DNA of 5,667 nt from Ilumatobacteraceae bacterium. Lineage in GTDB: Bacteria; Actinomycetota; Acidimicrobiia; Acidimicrobiales; Ilumatobacteraceae. Positions 1 through 5,667 of this stretch are shown one piece after another. Position 1 is the stretch's first letter. Every line of letters starts with the position of its first letter. The stretch is taken from the NCBI GenBank assembly GCA_025464045.1, contig JAODBQ010000403.1, forward strand, positions 1-5,667. The letters are read 5' to 3'. The translations under genes were made by a program, and so were the position numbers. Under the pieces are notes generated by a model. That model made no database searches and was not told the origin of the DNA. It saw only the letters and a list, made by a program, of their open reading frames with translations.

Positions 1-1
1 C

Positions 2-718
2 CCGGACCGGCCCGTCGCCGACGGCATCGGCAGCGTTGGCGCGGTCGGTGTCGTCGACCCCGCGGCGCGGAGACCGGCAGTCCCCCGACGGCGCCGCCGG
101 CCGCTCGGGCTCGCCGCGATCGGTGCCGGTGCGCTGTTCGCCGGGTTCGCCGCGCTCCTCGACGCCGCGGGCGCATGGCACCCGACGATCACGCTCGTGG
201 CCATGATCGCACTCGGCATCGCCATCGCCGGGCTGATGGTCAGCGCGGTGTTCAACCGTTCGGTGATCGGGGTGCCCGTGATCCTCGTCCTCGGCGCGCT
301 GCTGTCGTTCCTCGCGGTCACCAGGCCACAGCTCGAAGGCGGCGCCGGTGAGCGGACGGTCGTCGTCACCGACCCGACGGAATCGAGCCGGACCGAACGT
401 CTCGGCGCCGGTCGGCTGACGATCGACCTGCGCGACGCGCAGTCCGCCACGTACCAGCTCGTCGCCTCGGTGGGCTTCGGCAGGCTCGACGTGATCGTGC
501 CGGCGGACGCCGCGCTGCACCTCCGCACCGACGTCGGCGCCGGCGCGGTCCGCGTCGACGGGCGCGACCTGGTCGACGGCATCCGCGTCGTCGACGAGCG
601 CAACCTGCCGCCGAGCTCCGCCGCCACCCCGACCGCCACGAACGGGACCGCCGTGCAGACCCTCGACCTCACCCTCGAGGTCGGCGGCGGAGCCATCGTG
701 ATCACCCACGTCCCCTGA
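2..718 (+). CDS. Membrane protein with LiaF/toast-rack-like C-terminal domain (5' partial)
   Basis: The reading frame is open from the first bases of the window to TGA at 716-718 (238 residues visible), so the start lies upstream. The internal ATG at 197 falls inside a membrane segment and is not a credible start. The visible part begins with a linker ending in an arginine-rich stretch (about residues 24-34). Three hydrophobic segments follow at about 35-53, 61-83 and 87-104. A soluble domain (about 115-238) then has the beta-rich pattern of LiaF C-terminal or 'toast-rack' domains: ERLGAGRLTIDL, a glycine-rich centre with FGRLDVIVP, and a final LEVGGGAIVI strand. Proteins of this type often carry an N-terminal PspC domain and take part in sensing cell-envelope stress; a PspC domain here is inference because that part is missing. 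The next gene begins 89 bases downstream on the same strand, and I see no clear terminator between them. Confidence 0.72.
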   Translation, partial: PDRPVADGIGSVGAVGVVDPAARRPAVPRRRRRPLGLAAIGAGALFAGFAALLDAAGAWHPTITLVAMIALGIAIAGLMVSAVFNRSVIGVPVILVLGALLSFLAVTRPQLEGGAGERTVVVTDPTESSRTERLGAGRLTIDLRDAQSATYQLVASVGFGRLDVIVPADAALHLRTDVGAGAVRVDGRDLVDGIRVVDERNLPPSSAATPTATNGTAVQTLDLTLEVGGGAIVITHVP

Positions 719-807
719 CCTCGGCGCGGTGCTCGAGTGCGCAGAGTTGGTGGACTCGTTACCTGACGCAGACGGTCCGCTGATGCCGCCGACTGCACGC
801 TGGCGAG

Positions 808-2688
808 GTGACGTCATCGACGAACGAGCGCTCGGGCATCGGCGGCCCGGCGGTGGCGAGCCAGGCGGCCGCCTGGCCCCGATCGCCCGGGGTCGGAGAT
901 CCGTCCACGTCCCCGGGGACGTCGACGACGGGCCCCGTCGGCCGTGGGGCACGCGCCGTCGGCTGCCTCGTCCTCACCGCCGGCATCTCCTGCGCGGTCG
1001 GCATCGAGGCCGCGACACCTGACGGCTCGGGCCTCCTGCAGCCCTCGGACGATGCGATCGCCCGCGCGAGCCGGTCCATCGAGCTCCGACCGCTGGCGAC
1101 GCTGCTGCGACCGATCGGGCTGCTGGACCGCGTCGGCGTTGCCGCCATCGTCGCACTCGTGGTCGTCGCGCTGGTGGGTCGCCGACCATCGCGCCGCTCC
1201 TTCGCCGGACCCCTCGCGGTCGCGGCACTTGCCGCAGAGGCGGTCGCCGCGATCACCCAGCACCTCGTCGGTCGCCCGGGCCCGCGAGCCGGTGCGGCGG
1301 CGATCGCCGCATCGACCACCTCGTTCCCCGGCACGGCCGTCGCCGTCGCCGCGGCGATGGCGACCACGGCGCTCGCCCTCGCTGCACGTGATCACCGGTT
1401 CGGACGTCTCTCGTCGCGGACGCGAGCCCTCGCGATTGCGGCACCGGTCGCGCTCGCCCTGATCGCGATCGTCGGCGGGGTCCACTGGCTCAGTGACGAG
1501 CTCGCGGCCGGGGTCGTCGGCGCGGTCGTCGGCGCCATCGTGACGGGCGCGATCGCGCCGACCGGTCGACGCTACCGCTCGCGATTCGCGACGCGTCTCG
1601 GACTCGCGGCACTGCTGATCACCGTGCCGCCGGCGTCCGTCTCGTACTGGGGAGCGCTGCGCGCGCCGGGGTACGCGGCAACCGACGCGCGGACGGTGGA
1701 CTGGCTGCGCACCCACGGGCTCGGCTCGGTCGTCGATCGAGCAGAGTCGTGGTGGCTGTGGACCAACCTCCCATCCACCACCGACACGATCAACGCGCTG
1801 CCCGCGGCGCCCCTCCCGGAGCGGGCGGCTCCGACCGGATCACCATCGGCGACGCCAGGCGCGGCGCCGCTGGACGTCGTCCCGCTGATCAGTCCGCCAC
1901 TGTTCGGCGAGGGCCGGTGGAGCGTCGCCCAGGCCGGGGCCGGCGGCGTCGTGCAGATCGCGACGACCAGCATCCGGCCCGACCCGGTGCACCCGGCGCT
2001 CGTCGCCACGTTGGCGTGGATGAACACGTCGACGGTGCGCTACTCGTTGGTCGCCGGGACGCGGGAGCCGGCCGGCAAGGCGGGCGCGTGGGGGGCCACC
2101 GTGCCGCCCGATCTCCGTGCCACGCTCCTCGCCGCGTTCAACTCCGGCTACAAGATGCACGACACCCCCGGCGGCGCGGTCGAGGAGGGGCTCCACGCGC
2201 ATCAGCTGAAGGCGGGGGTCGCGTCGTTCGTCGTCCGCGCCGACGGCAGCGCGACCGTCGGCGCGTGGGGCCGCGACGTCTCGATGTCGACCGACGTGGT
2301 GGCGGTCCGCCAGAACCTGCACCTCATCGTCGATCACGGGCAGCTCGTCGTCGGCCTGCGCACCAACGTCGGGCAGCAGTGGGGCACGGTGAAGAACGCA
2401 CTGCCGACGTGGCGCTCGGGGCTCGGGGTCGATCGTGGCGGCAACCTCGTCTACGCGAGCGGGAACCAGCTCACGATCGACACCCTCGCAGTGGCGCTGC
2501 AGCGTGCCGGAGCGGTGACGGCGATGGAGCTCGACATCCACAACCACATGGTCACCTACAACCTGTTCACCCGCCCCGCCGGCACCCAGGAGCTGGTCGG
2601 GCACAAGCTCAGCCCCGACATGACCGAGCCGGCGACCCGCTACCTCCGACCCGACCAGCGCGACTTCATCGCCGTGTTCAGCCGGTGA
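808..2688 (+). CDS. Degenerate PAP2-like membrane domain fused to a phosphodiester glycosidase domain
   Basis: This is a 626-residue protein. About six or seven membrane segments lie between residues 48 and 280, with PAP2 phosphatase spacing but eroded motifs. Motif 1 reads QHLVGRPGP (151-159), with the usual Lys and Arg replaced by Gln and Gly. The PSGH site is SFPGTA (172-177), with no histidine. Motif 3 keeps H226 and D230 but has Ala220 in place of Arg. A Pro/Ala-rich linker (about 322-360) leads to a phosphodiester-glycosidase domain (about 362-626) like NAGPA/DUF2233. It shows AAFNSGYKM (442-450), VVAVRQNLHLIVD (497-509), RSGLGVD (536-542) and MELD (573-576). Family members cleave sugar-phosphodiester bonds; the substrate here is unknown, and the domain is probably extracytoplasmic. 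An in-frame TGA at 781 limits the start. GTG 808 has only a weak GGCGAG before it, and GTG 853 is an alternative. The domain calls are from recognition of motifs, without a search. Confidence 0.8.
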   Translation: MTSSTNERSGIGGPAVASQAAAWPRSPGVGDPSTSPGTSTTGPVGRGARAVGCLVLTAGISCAVGIEAATPDGSGLLQPSDDAIARASRSIELRPLATLLRPIGLLDRVGVAAIVALVVVALVGRRPSRRSFAGPLAVAALAAEAVAAITQHLVGRPGPRAGAAAIAASTTSFPGTAVAVAAAMATTALALAARDHRFGRLSSRTRALAIAAPVALALIAIVGGVHWLSDELAAGVVGAVVGAIVTGAIAPTGRRYRSRFATRLGLAALLITVPPASVSYWGALRAPGYAATDARTVDWLRTHGLGSVVDRAESWWLWTNLPSTTDTINALPAAPLPERAAPTGSPSATPGAAPLDVVPLISPPLFGEGRWSVAQAGAGGVVQIATTSIRPDPVHPALVATLAWMNTSTVRYSLVAGTREPAGKAGAWGATVPPDLRATLLAAFNSGYKMHDTPGGAVEEGLHAHQLKAGVASFVVRADGSATVGAWGRDVSMSTDVVAVRQNLHLIVDHGQLVVGLRTNVGQQWGTVKNALPTWRSGLGVDRGGNLVYASGNQLTIDTLAVALQRAGAVTAMELDIHNHMVTYNLFTRPAGTQELVGHKLSPDMTEPATRYLRPDQRDFIAVFSR

Positions 2689-2766
2689 GCGGTTCTCGAC
2701 AGGTGCCGTGGCCGACGCCCGGGACGTTTTACGAGCCGTTGACCTTGCTCCATCCGTGCGCTGACG

Positions 2767-2785
2767 GGCACCTTCGTACGGTGCC
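2767..2785 (+). promoter_or_regulatory. Short perfect hairpin in the leader of the first DUF347 gene
   Basis: GGCACC (2767-2772) and GGTGCC (2780-2785) form a perfect six-base inverted repeat around a seven-base loop. The loop and the start of the second arm contain the palindrome CGTACG (2775-2780). It ends 27 bases before the GTG start at 2813, and no T-run follows, so it does not look like a normal intrinsic terminator. It could be an operator or leader structure, or chance in GC-rich DNA. A TTGACC at 2739-2744 resembles a -35 box, but no good -10 box stands at the right distance. Confidence 0.25.
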
Positions 2786-2804
2786 GGGACCCGATGAAGC
2801 GAGC

Positions 2805-2808
2805 GAGG
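2805..2808 (+). promoter_or_regulatory. Ribosome binding site of the first DUF347 gene
   Basis: GAGG stands four bases before the GTG at 2813-2815. The spacing is short but usable. It is a clearer ribosome binding site than those in front of the other plus-strand genes here, and it supports GTG 2813 as the start over the internal ATG at codon 17. Confidence 0.5.
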
Positions 2809-2812
2809 CACT

Positions 2813-3613
2813 GTGAGCACGACGAGCCAAACCAGGTTCTGGTCCGACACGACCGAGACCATGAGCAAGGTCCCTGAAGTCACGATCTTCTTCTGGATCA
2901 TCAAGGTCCTGGCGACGACCGTCGGCGAGACGGCAGCGGACTTCCTGGCCACCAACCTGCACCTCGGCTTGAGCGGCACCACCGGCGTGATGGCGGTGGC
3001 TTTGGCGGTCGCGCTGTACTTCCAGTTCCGCTCCGACCGCTACGTGCCCGCGACCTACTGGGTCAGCATCGTGCTGATCAGCGTCGTCGGCACGCTGGTG
3101 ACCGACAACCTCACCGACAAGTTCCACGTCAGCCTGATCCTGACGACGTGCATCTTCGCCGTCGCGCTGATCATCACGTTCGTGGCGTGGTACCGCAGCG
3201 AGGGCACCCTCTCGATCCACTCGATCCGCACGGCCCGCCGTGAGGCGTTCTACTGGCTGGCGATCCTGTTCACGTTCGCCCTCGGCACGGCCTCGGGCGA
3301 CCTGATCGCCGAGAAGATGAGCCTCGGCTACTGGAAGTCGGCCTTGCTCTTCGCCGGGCTGATCGCGGTCGTGGCGATCGCCGCGTTCGCGTTGCGCCTC
3401 AACGCCGTCCTCGCCTTCTGGCTCGCCTACATCCTCACCCGGCCGCTCGGCGCCTCGATCGGCGACTACCTGTCCCAGCCGGTGGGTGACGGTGGCCGGG
3501 GCCTCGGCACCACCGGGACGAGCGCGATCTTCCTCGCCCTGATCGTCGTGGTCGTGGTCTACCTGACGGCCTCGCGGAGGGACCAGCCGCAACCGGAGCT
3601 CAGCGCGACGTGA
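2813..3613 (+). CDS. DUF347/COG4705 four-repeat membrane protein, copy A
   Basis: This 266-residue protein is almost entirely membrane-embedded and is built from four tandem repeats. Each repeat carries W-x9-G-x4-D: W28/G38/D43, W83/G93/D98, W148/G158/D163 and W203/G213/D218. The tryptophans are 55, 65 and 55 residues apart, so the protein looks like two pairs of two repeats. The opening KVPEVTIFFW, the TTVGETAAD motif and the central EGTLSIHSIRT loop (130-140) match the COG4705 family, whose repeat is Pfam DUF347. About eight membrane helices are expected, two per repeat. I know of no established function; a transporter-like fold is a guess from the internal repeats. The short polar N-terminus (about 18 residues before KVP) matches copy B and supports the GTG start. 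The flippase-like gene starts 22 bases after the stop, so the two are probably co-transcribed. Confidence 0.88.
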   Translation: MSTTSQTRFWSDTTETMSKVPEVTIFFWIIKVLATTVGETAADFLATNLHLGLSGTTGVMAVALAVALYFQFRSDRYVPATYWVSIVLISVVGTLVTDNLTDKFHVSLILTTCIFAVALIITFVAWYRSEGTLSIHSIRTARREAFYWLAILFTFALGTASGDLIAEKMSLGYWKSALLFAGLIAVVAIAAFALRLNAVLAFWLAYILTRPLGASIGDYLSQPVGDGGRGLGTTGTSAIFLALIVVVVVYLTASRRDQPQPELSAT

Positions 3614-3627
3614 CGATGACTTCGTCG

Positions 3628-3667
3628 AGCGCGAGGTGCTCGACCTGATGCAGCGCGAGGTCCTCGA
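3628..3667 (+). repeat. Imperfect 16-base direct repeat at the start of the flippase-like gene
   Basis: Positions 3628-3643 and 3652-3667 match at 15 of 16 bases (AGCGCGAGGT[G/C]CTCGA) with an offset of 24 bases, exactly eight codons. In the gene's frame they read EREVLD and QREVLD. The first copy straddles the proposed GTG start at 3636. It may be a small in-frame duplication or a chance similarity. Confidence 0.5.
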
Positions 3668-4706
3668 TCGACCGGCAGCGGTCGGTGTGCATCCGCCGCA
3701 GCGGTCACACCGCGGGCTGGTGCTGTGGGTCGTCGTCGTTGCCCTCGTCGCCGCCTTCGCGATCACCAAGCGCAGCGACGTCGCCGCGGCTATCGCCGCG
3801 ATGCGGCGCGCGAACACGTCGTGGATCGTGGTCGGCGTGGCGTTGAGCGCGCTCACGGTCGTCAACCTCGCCGGCCTGCAGGGGCGTTCTCAGGCCCTGC
3901 TCGGCATCCACCGATCGTTTCGGCGGACGTTGCGCCTGACCGCCGGCGGACACGCCCTCGACCTCGTCACCAAGGCCGGCGGGATGGCTGGGGCGCTGCG
4001 CTTCGGCGCCGATGCCCGCCGGCAGGGGCAGTCGGCACAGCGGGCCACCGCCGGCTGCATCCTCGCCGAGTTGAGCACCCACCTCGGCTTCACGATGGCG
4101 TTGGTCGTCGTCATCCCGGTCGCGGTCGAGCGCGGCGCGCTGACCGTGGCCGACGTGGTCGCCGTCGGCATCTACCTCGCCATCACCAGCGTCTTCCTCG
4201 CCACGGTCGTCGCCGCGGCGCGCTCGCAGCGCGCGATCCGCCTGGTCGCTGCGATACCGCACCGCCTGACGGACCTGTGGTGCTGCGTGCGCCGCCACCC
4301 GTCCTCGCCGCGGCCACGCGACACGCAGGCCGCGGACGACCTGCACCTCGCGGTCAGCGTGGCGCGACGTGACCGGCGCAACTTCTGGCCGATCGCCGCC
4401 CACGCCGCGCTGTGGCCTCTCATCGGGATGGCGCTGCTGGGATCGGCGTGCGCAGCGGTCGGCGTGCACGCCTCGTTGACCACCGTGCTGATCACGTACT
4501 GCATGGCGACGACGTTCTCGATCATCGGCCTGCTCCCGGGCGGGCTCGGCTTCGCCGAGGTGTCGATGGCGGCGACCCTCGGCGCGTTCGGTGTCGACGC
4601 AGGCCACGCGGTCGCGGTCATCGCCCTCTACCGCGTCTTCGACCTGTGGCTGCCGCTCGTCGGCGGCGCCGTCACTCTGCGCTCCGCGAGGCCGCTCAGA
4701 ACGTGA
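3636..4706 (+). CDS. Flippase-like membrane protein, lysylphosphatidylglycerol synthase TM family (UPF0104)
   Basis: This 356-residue polytopic protein has clear hydrophobic segments at about 27-43, 62-80, 144-163, 170-193, 252-275, 282-300, 310-332 and 335-348. The C-terminal signature LLPGGLGFAEVS (299-310), followed by AVIALYRVFDLWLPLVGG, is typical of the LPG_synthase_TM/UPF0104 family. That family includes the flippase half of MprF and many stand-alone proteins thought to move lipids or lipid-linked sugars. No C-terminal aminoacyl-transferase domain is present, so lysyl-PG synthesis itself is not supported. The basic stretch at about 198-250 is a long cytoplasmic loop. GTG 3636 is the first in-frame start after a TGA at 3564. 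ATG 3648 is an alternative (352 residues); it overlaps, as TGATG, the stop of a ten-codon ORF beginning at 3616. The gene follows DUF347 copy A by 22 bases and ends inside the convergent DUF347 copy B. Confidence 0.85.
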   Translation: MLDLMQREVLDRPAAVGVHPPQRSHRGLVLWVVVVALVAAFAITKRSDVAAAIAAMRRANTSWIVVGVALSALTVVNLAGLQGRSQALLGIHRSFRRTLRLTAGGHALDLVTKAGGMAGALRFGADARRQGQSAQRATAGCILAELSTHLGFTMALVVVIPVAVERGALTVADVVAVGIYLAITSVFLATVVAAARSQRAIRLVAAIPHRLTDLWCCVRRHPSSPRPRDTQAADDLHLAVSVARRDRRNFWPIAAHAALWPLIGMALLGSACAAVGVHASLTTVLITYCMATTFSIIGLLPGGLGFAEVSMAATLGAFGVDAGHAVAVIALYRVFDLWLPLVGGAVTLRSARPLRT

Positions 4707-5505
4707 ACGACGTGGCCGACGTCGCCGGCTCCTGTGCCTGACGGCGATCGATGCTCATCCACGCCACCAACGCGACGATGAGCAGCGCCAGCACGAGGCT
4801 CACCCACCCGGATCCGAGGTCCAGCCCACCCCGATCCGGCGACACGCCCATCCAATCGGCGAAGGACGCTCCGAGTGGGCGGGTGACGATGTACGCCGCC
4901 CAGAACGCCGCGATCGGGTTCAGCCCGAACCGCCGGTAGGCGATCGCCGGCACCGCGATCACGCCGATGAACATCACGCCCGAGGCGAAGTACCCGAGGT
5001 GCAGGGTCACGGCCGTCAGGTCGCCCACTGCGGTCCCGAGCGCGAACGTGGTCATCACCGTCAGCCAGTAGAAGACCTCCCGGCGACGGGTGCGGATGCT
5101 GTGGATCGAGAGGGTCCCCTCGAGCCGGTGCCAGACGACGAAGATCACGGCGAGCACGATCGCGAAGGCCGCTGCCGACGCGACGTAGGGCACACCGAAC
5201 CTCACGTGCAGCACGTCGGCTGCCATCGTGCCGAACACCCCGACCATCGCCACGGCCAGCCAGTACACCCACGGGACGTACCGGCGCACGCTGAACTGCA
5301 GCGCCAGCGCGACGACGAACGCGGTCGCGGCGACGGCCACGGCGGCGACGGGCGGGAAGCGGTGCACGAAGTAGTCCGACGCGGACTCCCCCATCCCCGT
5401 CGTCAGCCCCTTGGTCACCCAGAACGTCGCCGTTGCGGCCGGGACCTTCGTCCACATCTCGTCGACGGACGAGGATGCGCCCAGGCCGTCGCCCGCCGCG
5501 CTCAC
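4696..5505 (-). CDS. DUF347/COG4705 four-repeat membrane protein, copy B
   Basis: This 269-residue paralogue of copy A has all four repeats: W29/G39/D44, W82/G92/D97, W147/G157/D162 and W202/G212/D217, each W-x9-G-x4-D. The central loop EGTLSIHSIRT (129-139), then FYWL, TFALGTA and GDL, is nearly identical to copy A, as is TRPLGAS (208-214). The first repeat differs more (ATATFWVTKGLTTGMGESASD). About eight membrane helices are expected; the function of the family is unknown to me. The GTG start at 5505-5503 leaves 19 residues before KVP, close to the 18 in copy A. ATG at 5457 is an alternative but would remove most of this tail. A TGGA lies about nine bases upstream. The gene runs toward the flippase-like gene and their last 11 bases overlap. 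The divergence between the copies suggests an old duplication, with possible division of labour. Confidence 0.88.
   Translation of the reverse strand: MSAAGDGLGASSSVDEMWTKVPAATATFWVTKGLTTGMGESASDYFVHRFPPVAAVAVAATAFVVALALQFSVRRYVPWVYWLAVAMVGVFGTMAADVLHVRFGVPYVASAAAFAIVLAVIFVVWHRLEGTLSIHSIRTRRREVFYWLTVMTTFALGTAVGDLTAVTLHLGYFASGVMFIGVIAVPAIAYRRFGLNPIAAFWAAYIVTRPLGASFADWMGVSPDRGGLDLGSGWVSLVLALLIVALVAWMSIDRRQAQEPATSATSFTF
4708..4724. terminator. Possible hairpin at the convergent gene junction
   Basis: CGACGT (4708-4713) and ACGTCG (4719-4724) form a perfect six-base stem with a five-base loop. It starts two bases after the stop of the flippase-like gene and lies within the last codons of DUF347 copy B. 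No T-run follows on either strand, so it is only a weak candidate for a terminator or RNA-stabilising stem. Chance is a real alternative in DNA this rich in GC. Confidence 0.2.
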
Positions 5506-5667
5506 TGCGGCATGTCCAACACGACGCGCACGGCGGCACGCACCTCACCAACCCGGTGTTCCACGGCACCTCGCCAGCTTCCTCGGAGAACTGATGCGAG
5601 CGTACGTACCACCCAGCGCGGTCGCGGGCGGTTGCGTTCAACTGGCGGTAAATCGCGGGCGCCGCGG
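5502..5667 (-). CDS. Possible 3' end of an upstream minus-strand gene (partial, perhaps frameshifted)
   Basis: A minus-strand frame is open from the window edge to TGA at 5504-5502 and ends in VRAAVRVVLDMPQ. Its stop overlaps the GTG start of DUF347 copy B as GTGA, a common arrangement for translational coupling. The last 15 or so codons have the G/C third positions expected of coding DNA. Further upstream (about 5550-5667) this frame has many A/T third positions, while the neighbouring minus-strand frame looks better and reads ATARDRAGWYVRSHQF and then SEEAGEVPWNTGLV. A single-base frameshift near 5548 would join the two into one coding stretch. I do not recognise the product. The region may equally be non-coding leader DNA. 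Confidence 0.25.
   Translation of the reverse strand, partial: RGARDLPPVERNRPRPRWVVRTLASVLRGSWRGAVEHRVGEVRAAVRVVLDMPQ

Noticed and set aside
2700..2730. Possible terminator ending in TTTT at 2727-2730 after the glycosidase gene
   Set aside because: The bases before the T-run do not form a convincing stem; only scattered pairs can be made and the run is just four T.
2739..2767. Sigma-70-like promoter starting with TTGACC
   Set aside because: At 16-18 bases downstream the sequence is TGACGG-like, with no acceptable -10 box, so a promoter cannot be supported from sequence alone.
1749..2816. 355-codon plus-strand frame inside the PAP2/glycosidase gene
   Set aside because: It is a high-GC shadow: Arg/Gly/Pro-rich, no domain, and it overlaps well-recognised glycosidase motifs in the true frame.
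2729..3865. 378-codon minus-strand frame across DUF347 copy A
   Set aside because: It is a highly charged, low-complexity antisense translation and lies opposite a clear four-repeat membrane protein.
4628..5641. Long 337-codon minus-strand frame overlapping DUF347 copy B
   Set aside because: Its translation is Arg/Gly/Asp-rich and without family resemblance over most of its length, and it overlaps a clear membrane protein on the same strand in another frame. Only its first 40 or so codons look coding, and these are treated as a possible separate gene end.
5512..5667. Plus-strand frame from ATG 5512 to the window edge
   Set aside because: It gives a Thr/Arg-rich, low-complexity translation with weak third-position bias and no clear ribosome binding site.

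Overview
The window is very GC-rich, and its real genes show strong G/C bias at the third codon position. Combined with the gene families seen, this points to a high-GC actinobacterium. An acidimicrobial-type relative (Ilumatobacter-like) is my best guess, but it rests on remembered similarity of the phosphodiester-glycosidase protein and not on any marker gene. I see no rRNA, tRNA, CRISPR array, insertion sequence or phage gene.

Layout. (1) Positions 2-718, plus strand: the 3' part of a membrane protein with three hydrophobic segments and a LiaF/toast-rack-like C-terminal domain; its start lies outside the window. (2) Positions 808-2688, plus strand: a 626-residue fusion of an N-terminal PAP2-like membrane domain, which has lost most phosphatase catalytic residues, to a C-terminal phosphodiester-glycosidase (NAGPA/DUF2233-like) domain. 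(3) A 124-base gap with a short hairpin, then 2813-3613, plus strand: a four-repeat DUF347/COG4705 membrane protein. (4) Twenty-two bases later, 3636-4706, plus strand: a flippase-like membrane protein of the lysylphosphatidylglycerol-synthase TM family (UPF0104). (5) Convergent to it and overlapping its end by 11 bases, 4696-5505, minus strand: a second, diverged DUF347/COG4705 protein. (6) Positions 5506-5667: mostly unassigned, with a possible 3' end of another minus-strand gene whose stop would overlap the start of gene 5 as GTGA.

How the genes may work together. All five confident products are membrane proteins, and several belong to families linked to the envelope: envelope-stress sensing (LiaF-like), lipid-phosphate or glycan-phosphodiester chemistry (PAP2/NAGPA-like) and lipid translocation (UPF0104). 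The most distinctive unit is the DUF347 - flippase-like - DUF347 cassette. Both DUF347 proteins keep W-x9-G-x4-D in all four of their repeats, eight occurrences in total. The family has no function known to me, so a shared role with the flippase-like protein is inference from position only.
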